From: Brachynemurus nebulosus
Lineage: Eukaryota; Arthropoda; Insecta; Neuroptera; Myrmeleontidae
Length of the DNA: 64,000 nucleotides
Reading direction: 5' to 3'
Assembly: GCA_035578155.1 (NCBI GenBank)
Contig: JAPWDM010000011.1
Coordinates: forward strand, 22,420,375 to 22,484,374
Shown: positions 1 through 10,166 of the stretch, piece after piece
How positions within the stretch are numbered: position 1 is the first letter of the stretch
Layout: each line of letters opens with the position of its first letter
Translations under genes and position numbers: made by a program
The notes under the pieces: generated by a model
Database searches by the model: none
What the model saw: only the letters and a program-made list of their open reading frames with translations
Told to the model about the DNA's origin: nothing

Positions 1-53
1 TTGAATTTTTTTTTATAGAAAGCTGGATTCGGTTAATGTGCAAGAATCTTGTT

Positions 54-280
54 TTTAAATTATTTTCAGCAAAATTACTTTGTGAACATATTCTACACAT
101 AATTTGCTATCAATTTCGGCAAAAAAAAATCGATTTTTTTTTATCAAATCTCAAGTAAACCTTCCTTTAAATTACTTTCAGCAAAATCACTTTGGGAACA
201 TATTCTACACATAATTAGCTACCAATTTCTGCAAAAAAATCTATTTTTTTAACGACTTTCAAGTAAACCTGCCCTTAAGG
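54..280. repeat. Two-unit tandem duplication, about 112-bp period
   Basis: The stretch beginning near 54 is repeated from about 168 with an offset of 112 bases. Both units share the phrases caaaat(t/c)actttg, aacatattctacacataat and tcaagtaaacct, with scattered substitutions and short A/T-run length changes. There is no coding potential. It could be a local duplication or the edge of a larger dispersed repeat whose other copies lie outside the window. Confidence 0.8.
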
Positions 281-375
281 AGGGAAATACAATATATTAC
301 CTCTCTCCTGGAGGTTCGCCAATCATAACACATTAACACAACAATTGAAAAATATGTCTTTACATTTTAACGGTA

Positions 376-460
376 CATAACTGAATTCTAATACGCTCCA
401 TGACTGAATTATATCACGTTACATGACTCAATCGTATCACATTACATGACTGAATCATAT
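376..460. repeat. 23-bp minisatellite, about four units
   Basis: Units of exactly 23 bases start near 376, 399, 422 and 445, each opening with cat(g/a)act(g/c)aat. The units are diverged, so this is an old, short array. No gene is associated with it. Confidence 0.75.
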
Positions 461-1676
461 TCATTGTCCCGTTTTGGGGTCTCAACACAAGCGACGCTCC
501 TGCACCCCCTTTCCTCCTCCAGTTAACATTTCTTATTTTCGCACTTTTGCTGATCTAGCGACTTTAATTAATTTCATTTTTTTAAAAGACCTTCATAAAA
601 TTATTTTTTACTGTACTGTTGAAATAGGATATTAAAAGTGGTACCTGTAATATATACAATCCTTTTTAATTACTAGGTAGAGATATATTAAAAATATCTG
701 AATAACAAATAAATGCAGAGAAACTCATTTAAAGTTTGTTTTTAAAATTCATTTTCTCTTCAATGGTAAATCACTTAAAGTGAAATTAAAAGTTAGTGTA
801 ATTGGTCGCCGTACTTGAATACTTAAAAGTTGTTGAATAGAAATAACAAGAAAGAATAATAATGAAACCGTACAATGGTAGCAAACGAATACATTGCGAG
901 AACTTCTTGAATCTATTTTGATTATTTAATTTTCATCGCCAAAAAACATTTCAAATTACTTTTATTTTAAACATTTAATTCGTTAGCATCCATTCAATGT
1001 ATTCATTAAAAAATAATTTATTTTCTTAATTGTTATAAACAAATTTTAGGAATGCAAACTGGAGTATTAGTAAGTATTTAATTTGATAAAGATTAATTTT
1101 GGTTAAAAACTTGTAAGTGGTAAGTTAGGTTAGAGGAACATTGTTAACGATGGACTTACAGATCTTTATAATATTGCGCATATTTGATTTTAATTATTAT
1201 TGCACACTTGTCGTTTGTTAAAAACTGATTTTTACACCTTTTAAGCGAATTTCTGAATGGAAAATTCAGCTTGTACAGTCACTGTCGTGATGAGACTTGA
1301 GCTAGACTGTTAAGAGACTGATAGAAATTTGTTTTGAGATCTCTGGGTGGTTGTAAACAGAGTATCGTTAAAAATTGAAGTTCTAAAAAAATAAAGTACC
1401 AACTTCTACCCGCATTAAATTTTATAGTCCTATCCGCATTAAATCTTGTAGTTCCTGAAATCAGACCAGATAAGTAAATGGCAAGTCAACAAGTGTTTAT
1501 TAAAAAAATTTATGCTTTAGTACGTGTTGATTAAAATATAGGAAAATATTAGTGTTGAATTTTTGAAATTCCTGTATTTCAGCGTAGATAATAGTCAAAT
1601 AGTAAATCTTTTTACAGAATTAAGGTAGTTTTATTGGGAAAATAGTTTTCTTAGAAAAATTTTCAAATTTTATATA
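461..1676. other. No gene seen; AT-rich DNA with a 25-bp duplication
   Basis: No plausible coding frame and no complete element is visible. A small two-unit duplication of about 25 bases lies near 1408-1456, sharing ccgcattaaat and tgtagt or tatagt. Otherwise it is unremarkable. Confidence 0.6.
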
Positions 1677-1906
1677 GGGTAAAAGCCCCCTTTGTGGAAC
1701 GGTATCTAATACTGGAACAGTTTTGACATTTACATATTTATTTCTTTAATTAAGTAAGGAAACTTTAAATGCGAGGTGAATTTATATTGAAAAACAATCA
1801 TTCTATTAATAATAATTTTTGTCGTCAGACGTTTCTTTCAGAAATAACTTCATTAATATGTAAATGTTCATAATTAGATACCGTTCCGCAAAGGGGGCTT
1901 TTACCC
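1677..1906. mobile_element. MITE with about 33-bp TIRs and TA flanks (family 1, copy 1)
   Basis: The left end reads gggtaaaagccccctttg and the right end is its inverse complement with about one mismatch. The inversion continues through ggaacggtatctaat. TA is present immediately outside both ends (1675-1676, 1907-1908), as in Tc1/mariner (IS630) family elements. The 230-bp length and lack of an ORF make it a non-autonomous MITE. The interior (aatgcgaggtgaattta and neighbours) is shared with the element at 14408-15027, which confirms a dispersed family. Confidence 0.85.
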
Positions 1907-2260
1907 TACTTATTATTTAGAATGTGCTGATTCTCTTACAAGTGCTGATGTACCTACTCTTCCAGTTTTAATAAAAAAAATTTATCAAATAGTTACTTCG
2001 TATACAAGCTAAAGCTCCAGGCAATTTGCAGACGATTCTCTGTTTAGTTTCTGAGATAATAAAAAAATATATATAACTTGATGCAAAATTCTTGAGGTAT
2101 CAAAGTCCAAGAAAAAGGAAAGATATATTTTTAGTATGAGATATACATATTTTATTATTCAAATCACTATATTGAGCCGTACTGTGGGCTGGATTATACA
2201 TAATAATAAAATTTTCCCCTTAAGGACCCACAAAAAATAAAAAATATAAAAAATTCGCTA

Positions 2261-2294
2261 GACCGGTTTCGACTACTTTTGAGGTCCTCTTCAG
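2261..2294 (-). ncRNA. Hammerhead-ribozyme-like motif of the Penelope element
   Basis: On the minus strand the order is CTGAAGA (matches CUGANGA), a weak GAC/GTC stem II, then GAAA, then the self-complementary ACCGGT followed by C. Hammerhead ribozymes with minimal, palindromic stem III are known from Penelope-like elements. It sits downstream of the RT/GIY-YIG ORF in the same orientation, as expected. One extra base lies between the core A and the pairable stem II. The motif may therefore be decayed, and activity is not claimed. Confidence 0.5.
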
Positions 2295-2826
2295 TAGCAT
2301 AAACAATAAATAACCATAAAAATCAGAAATATCATAAAATTATAAAATATAAATATACGAAATCAGAAATATAAATATAATAAAAAATAAATAAAGAATT
2401 AGGAAAAAATATTTTCCTTCGTTAAAAATACCTAAATAAATATAAAAATAATAATAATAAATAACCAATAAATATAAAAAAATAAAATAAAAGTAGAAAT
2501 ATATAAATATGAAAAAAATTAATTAAAAAAAACCGCAATAAAATAGAAATAAAATATATATGAAAGACAACAATAAAAATAAAATGAAATTAAAATGAAA
2601 TAAAAGTAGAAATATATAAAAATAAAAAACAATAAGAATGAAAATAAATATAATAGTAAAAGTATGTAAATGTAAAAATAAAAACAATAATAAAAATAAA
2701 AATAAAATAAAAATACCCCATATCCAGAACAAACCAGATATCCTCTTGATTTCAAACCGCAAAAAACAGTTTAACTTCAAAAACCCAATATTCGCATAAA
2801 CGTCACTTGGATGATAGCAGTGAGTT

Positions 2827-4041
2827 TTAAACAGATGTCAGATATTGCGAAATTGAAGCCTGCTTTATACGATTTCTCGTCAAAATTCTCGTGTTCTGAT
2901 TGGTTCTGGTATCTGGACCAGTCACGGGATGTGTGGATTCCATTGAGTGAACCTTCCCAGCACACAGACTGTATAGATCAGAGAATGGAACAGGACCACT
3001 GTCATTATTTAAAGTGTTCTTTCCCATCCTGCTGATATACACACTTTCGTAGGCATCCAGTTTAAGTGGATTGGATACTAATTTCAACAACTCAATCTCA
3101 CCAACCTGATGACCCGTTTCGTGCACATGAGAAGCCACTGCTGATTTTTCGCTACGACCATATCTGATATGTGCAACGTGTTCTTTGTATCGCACATTCA
3201 GAGGGCGCCGCGTTTGTCCGATGTAATGTTTATCACAATTCTGACAGTTAATTTTATATATTCCAGACTTTTGAAGATCCGGAATTCGGTCCTTGGTATT
3301 ACCCAGCAATGAACTTAATTTATCATTGGCCGTATAAGCTACCTGTAAGTTCGTGTTGAAGCTTTTCATAGCATTAGAAACCGACACTGATTTTTTGCCA
3401 TAAAAAGTTAAAGACGTTCTCAGAACCGGTTCTTTCACTTCAAGCGTTGTACTGTCCTTAATCGACTTTCGCCATTTTGCCTTCCTTAACAATTGGTCGA
3501 TCAACCTGGACGAATATCCATTAATGACAGCCACGCGTCGGATATATTTCAATTCCTTGTCGTAATTGGATTGAGATAATGGAAAAGTGATTAACCTGTT
3601 AATCAAGAAATTGAAAGCCGCCATTTTCTGACTCCAATGGCAAAAAGAGTCACTTGGGATAAATCTGTCAACATTAGTCGGCTTGCGATAAATATCGAAC
3701 GACAAAGCGTAATTATCCCTTGTGATCTCAATATCTAGAAAAGGCAGCTTAGAATCTCTCTCATATTCAACTGTAAAACTAATACTGGGTTCCAACTCAT
3801 TCATGAACCGCAAAACATTTTCCACACTGGTCTTCTCCGTATCTAATATTATAAAAATATCGTTTACGTATCTGTACCAGTGCTCCGGAAAATATTCCGC
3901 CGTTTGTTTGGCAATAGTCTCCAACTTTGACATAAATAAGTTGGCAATAACTTTATTTTCCGCCAACCACTCCTCCAAGTATCGCAACGTTTTATTTATT
4001 GGGACACTGGGGAAGAGAGCTGTTACGTCAAATGTAACCAA
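2827..4041 (-). pseudogene. Penelope-like RT + GIY-YIG endonuclease, internally deleted
   Basis: The 404-residue frame encodes the C-terminal half of a Penelope-like polyprotein. The family reverse-transcribes its own RNA and nicks the target with a GIY-YIG nuclease. RT motif A (TFDVTALFPSVP) is at residues 3-14. The catalytic box reads YVND at 58-61 where the family has YVDD, so one metal-binding Asp is replaced by Asn. Between residues 30 and 31 the frame jumps from the helix after motif A to IANLFM. This removes the usual segment ending in MGSPLSP, an in-frame deletion of several tens of residues. The nuclease looks intact: GIY at 260-262, the CxxC knuckle at 266/269, YIG at 273-275, R284 and a candidate metal ligand E332. 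The upstream RT and N-terminal regions are missing. It is almost certainly inactive for reverse transcription. Confidence 0.85.
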
Positions 4042-4057
4042 CTTTTCTCCGTTTGAT

Positions 4058-5179
4058 AAGGCCTTTTTATGAAGTAATTTTTTTTTCCAAAAAAATTCAA
4101 AATTTCTATTTTATAAACAAAAATCCAAAATTTCTGCTTTATAAATAAGCAGTGACTTTAATAACATTTTTAAATTACTTAATATTTATGTATTGCATTT
4201 ATTATAAAAGAAAGTTCTTTTTTTTAAATTTTTAAAATTACTATCCGCCTACTTGTATTAGAATAAAAATAATGCATTTAAAACACATTTAACAATACCA
4301 TTGAATTCCGATGTAAAAATGGGAGAATTGGGGGAAAAAATAATGTGGAATCCCTAAAAGACATTAGCTGGATACTAACTCAATACACGTACAAAATTTC
4401 CGCCCTCTAGGTTTCCTTAGAGGGTCTCTAGACGTGTTAAAAAAAAAAGCAAAAAAATCAAGGAAATATTGGCGTAAAAATCGTGGGGGTAAGAATTAAA
4501 AGTTGAAACCTCCAAAAAGCAATGGCTGGCTGTTAGCTTAAACTGTGCACAAAATTTCAGCCCTCTAGGTTTATTTGGGGAGATTTTGACGCGAACGAAA
4601 CTGTTAAAAAAATAAGAAAAATTATGTTCTTTTTGGTATGAAAAAGCGGGGGTAAGGGTTTAAAGTTGAGACCCCCAAAAGGCACGCTCTTGATACTAAC
4701 TCAATCCGGATACAAAATTTCTAGATTTATTTGGGTGACCTGTGCGAGTGGTACAAACTTCGAAAACGTCAAAAAAACTTGAAATTGTAGCTTAAAAATG
4801 AGGGGGGGGGGGTAATATATTAAAACCTTCAAAAAGCACAACCTAGGTACGAACTTTATCAGCAAACCAAATTTCAACCCGCTGTGGGCGTGTTAGATCC
4901 AGCCAAAATACTTTTTTCCCCTCTACTCTCCAAATCATCCTAGGAAGCTGAATTTTGGATATGTTGTAGATAATTGACCGAATCATTATTTCCAATCGGT
5001 TTGGAAAGGTTTCATTGTTTTATGCCTAACCCCCCCCCCCCCATCACCCCCTTAAAGGTTGGGTCGGATCCAAAACTTGACCTCACTTTGAGAGTATTTT
5101 GCATCGGAATGAGCTCCAAATACCAAATTTCATCTCTTAACTTCGTTAGAGGGGCCCTACACATATTACAAGGTAGCGG

Positions 5180-5239
<60 letters not shown>

Positions 5240-5350
5240 CATTTTTTTTCTTTAGGATCGTGTTGTACGTGTCCGAAAGCGGATAGTGCCTCTACTCTCG
5301 CCTCTCGCCGTTCTTATCGTATAGGCTGTATAAGTCCAATTTTTTCAAGG
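4058..5350 (+). repeat. Repeat family A, copy 1
   Basis: This matches 6842-8200 through most of its length and the inverted copy at 19128-19808 at both ends. It has three parts: an A/T-rich left part, four or five imperfect internal units of roughly 160-175 bases, and a right part with a (TA)n array followed by the shared tail tctcgcctctcgc. Each internal unit contains variants of aaatttcagccctctaggtt, a G-run and aaa(c/a)cctccaaaaagc. No ORF is conserved between copies. The class is not recognised. It looks like a non-coding or fully decayed transposon. The left end is cut by the Penelope-like element. Confidence 0.8.
5182..5237. repeat. (TA)n microsatellite inside repeat A copy 1
   Basis: An uninterrupted TA array of about 28 units. 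The same position in copy 2 holds a longer array, while copy 3 has none. The array therefore expanded within, or was lost from, an element-borne site. Confidence 0.95.
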
Positions 5351-6484
5351 AAGAATTCGACTAAAGATTTAACAATTCACTTTTCAAAGAAGTTAGTTAA
5401 TCAATATTTGTAAACTCTCTAGATTTATTTTGGAAACTTAAATTAGACCTATTAAAATTTAGGTCAGTATACGTGTAAACATGCGATTTGAGACATTTTG
5501 CTGTACACGCTTTCTTTTTATTACTCTTTTAAAAATTTTTGTTTCTTTTAAAACAGTTAACAGTTATGGTTTTGTATTTTCTAAGATTCGGATCATAACG
5601 AAGTATCTACTGAATGTTCATACTAATTTATAGACATAAATTTGAAGACAGATTTCGAAATTTTTTGTCGACCAGGTTAAAAAATGTAGTTTCCAAAAAA
5701 ATCTGCAATAGTCAGGTAATATAATATTGCACGTAGACTATTGTTAAATTTATTTCCACAGCTATAATTTTGCAAACATTGGGAATTTTAAAATTTCATT
5801 TAGATGTATTCCTAAATGTTTAAGCTTCAAGAATATCAGCTGTTTCGAATTCCTAGATTAAAGTATTGTCTTAATAATTCTGTAACTATATTTAAATTTT
5901 AATTTTAAAATTTGGAAACTGTCTTTTATTTCTCTTTTATCTCTCCAGTTACTACGATTTTTAAATTTTACCCCTATTATTCCACATCTCCCTTATTCAT
6001 GGTACTTATGTAGAACAACAAGTATTTTAGACATTTTATAAGTAGGTATATATAGTAGAGTGGCGCTGACTGGTGGTGGCTAGTTGCGTTGTTGTGATCG
6101 ACAATTCTAATTTGGAAGGCAAGTCACGCCGTTGTTTATATTGCAAATTCTAGTTGTGTGTGGATAATGATGGCCTGGTTGAATACTTATTTAACTGTGT
6201 GCCCGTCTAATAGATAACATTCAACACAACATCCTTTGATCACAACCTTCACGTACTTACCGACCAACTGCACGCGTACATCGCGTCGTCTGACTAACCG
6301 CACCAAAGCTGATAAATTGATAATACGTATTCATAATGCGTCCGGATTATTTTGCATTGACATAAATACACAACTAAGACAATACTATATACAAGGGTAC
6401 AATCATAGTAATCATAATTAATTAAATTTTATAGCGTTAAGAATTGATAAAATTTATCGTACCTATTTATTTTTTAGAGTTTCG
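5351..6484. other. No gene seen; moderately GC-richer patch at 6058-6310
   Basis: No recognisable coding frame. A TATA-like run (tatatatag) near 6048 precedes a less AT-rich patch (gtggcgctgactggtggtgg and following), which could be a promoter/5' UTR or an old insertion. The sequence does not decide between these. Confidence 0.4.
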
Positions 6485-7999
6485 TACCTTAAAAATAAAA
6501 CGCCGTGAGCAGCGGGGCCCCATCACGGTAGTCGAATTTTCCCCTTCATCTTCGGTATTGAATGTCTATAAGCGAAATGTGATTGAAAGTCTACAACCGA
6601 ATTGTCATTTTGTTGGTTTCAAAACTGGTGATGAGTGTTCGGCTGATCGAGGCTTTAAAAAAAGGTTTTAAGTATTTAAGGGCTGTATCTCAGTAAATTT
6701 CAATTTTGTGCCGAAAACAGGTAGCAGAAAAAAAGCCAACACAATTCGTACGAGGACATTCCAGCCCATGTTTATCCGCTAATTGCCTTTATGTTTTAGT
6801 TTTAAAAATTAAAAAAGGACCTTAAATAGTAAACTGGAAGGCCTTTATAAAGATATTTTTTCTTTCCAAAAAAATCCAAAATTTCTATTTTATAAATACT
6901 AAAAATCCAAAATTCCTAATTTATAAATAAACAGTGACTTTAATAACATTTTTAAATTACTTAATATGTATGTATTTCATTTGTCATAAAAGTAAGTTCC
7001 CTTTTTTTTAAATTTTTTAAAATTACTATTCGCCTACTTGTATTTAGAATAAACATAATGCTTTTAAAACACATTTAACAATAGCATTCAATTCCGATGT
7101 AAAAATGGTAGAAGTGGGGGGAAAAGTGATGCGGACTCCCTACAAGGTACTAGCTGGATACTAACTGAATACACGTACAAAATTTCAGCCCTCTAGGTTT
7201 CCTTATGGAGTCTCTAGACGTGTTAGAAAACAAGCAAAAAAATTAAGGAAATATTGGCGTAAAAATCGTGGGGGTAAGGGTTAAAAGTTGAAACCTCCAA
7301 AAAACAGTGTCTGGCTATTAGCTTAACCTGTACACCAAATTTCAGCCCTCTAGGTTTATTTGGGGAGATTTTGACCCGAACGAAACTGTTAAAAAACAAG
7401 AAAAATCATGTTCTTTTGGGTATAAAAATGGTGGGGGTAGGGGTTAAAAGTCGAGACCCCCAAAAGGCACCCCCTTGATACTAACTCAATCCGAATACAA
7501 AATTTCAGCCCTCTAGGTTTATTCGGGTGACCTGGGCGAGTGGTACAAACTTCGAAAACGTCGAAAATGCAAGAAATTGTAGCTTAAAAATGAGGTGGGT
7601 GGAGGTAAAATATTAAAACCTCCAAAAAGCACAACCTAGGTACGAACTTTATCAACACACCAAATTTCAACCCTCTACGTTAATTCTGGGGGGCTGGGGG
7701 TCTGTTAGATCCAGCGAAAATCGTTTTTCCCCCCTCTACTCCCACCATATCATCCTAGGAAGCTGAATTTTGGATATGTTGTAGATAATTGACCGAAACA
7801 TTATTTAAAACCGGTTTGGAAAAGTTTTATTGCTTTTCCGCCCCCCCACCACCCCCTTAAAGGTCGGGTCAGAAAAAAAATTTGCCCAAAATTTGACCCC
7901 ACTTTGATAGTATGAGGTGCCTCGAAAATGAGCCCCATTTACCAAATTTCATCTCTTAACTTCCATAGGGGGGCCCTACACAAATTAAAAGGTGGCGGG

Positions 8000-8078
<79 letters not shown>

Positions 8079-8200
8079 CATTTTTTTTTCTACATATTCG
8101 TGTTCTACGGGTCCGAAAACGGATAGCGCCCCCACTCTCGCCTCTCGCAGCTCTTATCGTATAGACTGTATAAGTCTAATTTTTCGGAGAAAATTCGACT
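6485..8200 (+). repeat. Repeat family A, copy 2 (longest copy)
   Basis: It begins with a module at about 6503-6676 (gagcagcggggccccatcac to ggctttaaaaaaaggtttt) that is also present in the inverted copy at 19128-19808. After a 6786 anchor (gcctttatgtttta) it runs in parallel with copy 1, through the same internal ~165-base units, the G-run, the (TA)n array and the tail ccgaaaacggatagcg. Copy 3 lacks the internal-unit block, so it is a deletion derivative relative to this copy. No conserved ORF is present, and open frames here are chance frames extended by TA. Confidence 0.8.
8003..8074. repeat. (TA)n microsatellite inside repeat A copy 2
   Basis: About 36 perfect TA units, between ggtggcgggaaa and cagacatttttttt. 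Confidence 0.95.
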
Positions 8201-8514
8201 AAAAACTGGAATCTTTATAAGATCACTATCATCTTCGTCTACCCGCCTGTCATAGAGGTTTATCTTGAAAATTATGTACCTAACGTAGGAATTTGAAATT
8301 TGGCGTATTGTCAGGACTTGATGACGCACAAATATGTCGGCCGTCAGCCATTACAAAAATCTTATTTTAGGTTAAAGTGGAGGCTCAGTTTGGTCTCAAA
8401 AATTTTTTAACTGATATATCATGTGAAGTATTATTTGAAAGACTTAAGAATTCTAAAAATAGTCTACTAAAGCTAAAATTTTGATTTTAATAGAGTTAGT
8501 AAATATTGAGTCAT

Positions 8515-9540
8515 AGAATACACAGGCCTACAAAATTAAGGTTATAAAAAACTTTTCTAATGTTAATAGGTGATCTTTATATTTTTTTGGGTGCTAAATC
8601 CAAATTTGAATTTCATTATTTTGTATCACCCACAGTTTTGTCACATTTTGGCTATGTCAGATTTAATGAAATATGCTAATATTCTATAGGAGTGGAAAAA
8701 AAATAACTTGTACAAGACAAACAGAACTTTATTTTAACACATAAAATATATTTTTATTCCGAATACTAAGTTTTATGAAGGTTTTAAGAGTCCATGGGCT
8801 TATATTTTCTTTCTCTCTTTTCTTTAAAGCTTCGAATGTGGTTTTTTCTTCTGTGTGCCGCTTGCTGACTTTCTCGGTGAAAGGACCAACAGTAATCTCC
8901 CACCATCCTGGTGTCCCAACGTCCCTCATAGCGTTTTTCCATTATCTTGATATCCTGCTGGAAACGTTCTTCTTGTTCCTCACTGATAGCTCCTAAATTG
9001 TCCAGAAAGTAGTCTAGCTGGCTGTTTAAAAAATGAACCTTTAAGCTCGTTAAACATCCCAAATTCTTGAAGCGATTAAGCATATTAGATACAATGGTTA
9101 TATTATAGTCTGGGTCTTTTTTGTTACCCAAAAACTTGTTAACAACTTCCTTGAAAGCAATCCAAGCCTCTTTCTCTTTCACTGTTATATGTAATTCAAA
9201 CTCAGAGTCAAACATCATTTTTCTTATATCAGGGCCAATGAAGACGCCCTCTTGTAACTTTGTTTCTGATAAATGCGGGAACTTTGAGCAAAGATATTGG
9301 AATTATAAGATATTATATTCATTATACGATATTGGATCGCTGGCTTTCGCATATTTAGTATTATATTGATTGCATTAATTTTCTGAACTATTTTTTTGAA
9401 TATAAAGGTTTATGATGTAAAATGTAAAGAAATAGTGGGTGATACAGCAATTTTATTGTTATTTTCAGATTCAGCACACTAAAATCCATAAAAATATGGT
9501 TAAAGTATTAAAAAAGTTTTTTAGTTGTTGGCCTATGATT
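8515..9540. mobile_element. TIR element carrying a conserved arthropod-type ORF
   Basis: Inverted ends of about 100-117 bp are visible. Left 8517-8633 contains aggcctacaa, aaaaaactttt, gtgct, aatc and ends tgtatcacccac. The right end (9435-9537) read in reverse complement gives aggccaacaa, aaaaaactttt, gtgct, aatc and tgtatcacccac at matching spacing. The middle of each arm is diverged. The 8784-9302 ORF lies between the arms on the minus strand. The layout suggests a DNA transposon or foldback that contains a coding fragment. No clean target duplication was found, and the superfamily is not recognised. Confidence 0.6.
8784..9302 (-). pseudogene. Fragment of a widespread arthropod repeat protein
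   Basis: The frame is open from 9302 to the stop at 8784. It encodes about 170 residues, the last 144 from the first Met. Recognisable blocks in order are FPHLSETKLQEGVFIGP, EAWIAFKEVVNKFLGN, LGCLTSLKVHFLNSQLDYF, LGAISEEQEERFQQDI and MEKRYEGRWD followed by DYCW. From memory these match the C-terminal part of a large uncharacterised protein found in many copies in aphids and other arthropods (typical block: LGAVSDEHGERFHQDI). Its function is unknown to me. A database search would be needed to name it. Only the C-terminal part is present, with no start exon, and it sits inside a TIR element. It is more likely a transposon-borne remnant than a host gene. Confidence 0.6.
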
Positions 9541-9622
9541 ATCAAAGAGGTAGTACTTTTTTAACAGTTTAATAGTTTTTAGATAATTAAAATTGACATA
9601 GTGTTTGAAAAATTACCAAACT

Positions 9623-9693
9623 GGATCGGCTGGGACTCGAACCCGGATCTCTTGGTTACCAGCTAAGCGCCTTACCAACTAGGCCACCGATCA
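9623..9693 (-). pseudogene. tRNA-Thr(GGT)-like SINE head, minus copy
   Basis: The cloverleaf-like order is acceptor TGATCGG with CCGATCC (6 of 7 pairs), D-arm GCCTAGTTGGTAAGGC, an anticodon loop CTGGTAA giving GGT, and T-loop TTCGAGT (box B GGTTCGAGTCC). Anticodon-stem and T-stem mismatches, plus the repeat context, argue for a SINE promoter head rather than a working tRNA gene. Confidence 0.7.
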
Positions 9694-9881
9694 CTTGTTC
9701 GAGTGCCACTCCAATTCAGTAATCAATCAAACACAACCTCTCTCTAATGCGAGACGCAGTTTTATACTTTTAATTTCACAGGGACTCGATAACATTTGAA
9801 ATTAAAAGTATAAAACTGCGTCTCGCATTAGAGAGAGGTTGTGTTTGATTGATTACTGAATTGGAGTGGCACTCGAACAAG

Positions 9882-9952
9882 TGATCGGTGGCCTAGTTGG
9901 TAAGGCGCTTGGCTGGTAACCAAAAGATCCGGGTTCGAGTCCCAGCCGATCC
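9882..9952 (+). pseudogene. tRNA-Thr(GGT)-like SINE head, plus copy
   Basis: Nearly identical to the minus copy. It differs in the anticodon stem (CTTGG/CCAAA against CTTAG/CCAAG), and each copy has a different single mismatch there. Together they point to an ancestral CTTGG/CCAAG stem. Boxes A and B are preserved, so polymerase III transcription is possible but not shown. Confidence 0.7.
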
Positions 9953-10166
9953 AGTTTGGTAATTTTTCAAACACTATGTCAATTTTAATTAACATAATGA
10001 ATTGGCCATTTGCCAAAGTACATCGAGTGTTCAAGTATCAGCCAAAGCTGGTCATTGAGTGAACATATGAATATTGGTGTATGTTTAAATACGGATAAAA
10101 ATCCGCCATACACTAATAATGTTTCACAGGCACTCGATAACATTTGAAATTAAAAGTTTTTAGATA

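Larger units (their letters stand above)
2200..4080 (-). mobile_element. Penelope-like retroelement, 5'-truncated
   Basis: Read on the minus strand, this holds a reverse-transcriptase/GIY-YIG ORF followed by a long, extremely A/T-rich 3' part (2300-2720) and then a hammerhead-like motif at 2261-2294. The coding frame is open upstream of its first Met to about 4077. There it meets repeat family A at a short aaggcc microhomology, so the 5' end is lost. The combination of Penelope-type RT, GIY-YIG endonuclease and hammerhead motif is characteristic of arthropod Penelope-like elements. The exact 3' boundary near 2200 is inferred. Confidence 0.8.
9586..10154. mobile_element. Composite of two head-to-head tRNA-derived SINE units in one TSD
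   Basis: The flanks carry the 12-bp direct repeat agtttttagata (9574-9585 and 10155-10166). Inside, 9584-9777 and 9798-9991 are nearly perfect inverted copies, 194 bp each with a 20-bp spacer. Each holds a leader, a 71-bp tRNA-like head and the start of a body. Only the plus-strand unit continues into a 163-bp tail, which ends in cactcgataacatttgaaat. The same phrase opens the plus-strand leader, suggesting dimeric or end-to-end organisation. The single outer TSD implies the inverted pair integrated as one event, or formed during integration. Confidence 0.75.

Noticed and set aside
2519..2780. Two open frames rich in Phe/Tyr/Ile on the minus strand
   Set aside because: They are products of the A/T-rich 3' part of the Penelope-like element, with near-homopolymeric composition. 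No protein is implied.
5012..5255. Open frames with (IY)n tails, also at 7928-8164, 21338-21520 and 27766-28135
   Set aside because: The frames are kept open only by the TA microsatellites. These are not genes.
9882..9952. Functional tRNA-Thr gene
   Set aside because: Stem mismatches, an unusual GGT anticodon for eukaryotic tRNA-Thr, and duplication inside a SINE argue against a working tRNA.
9828..10034. 68-codon minus frame
   Set aside because: It is the antisense of the tRNA-like SINE head and body.
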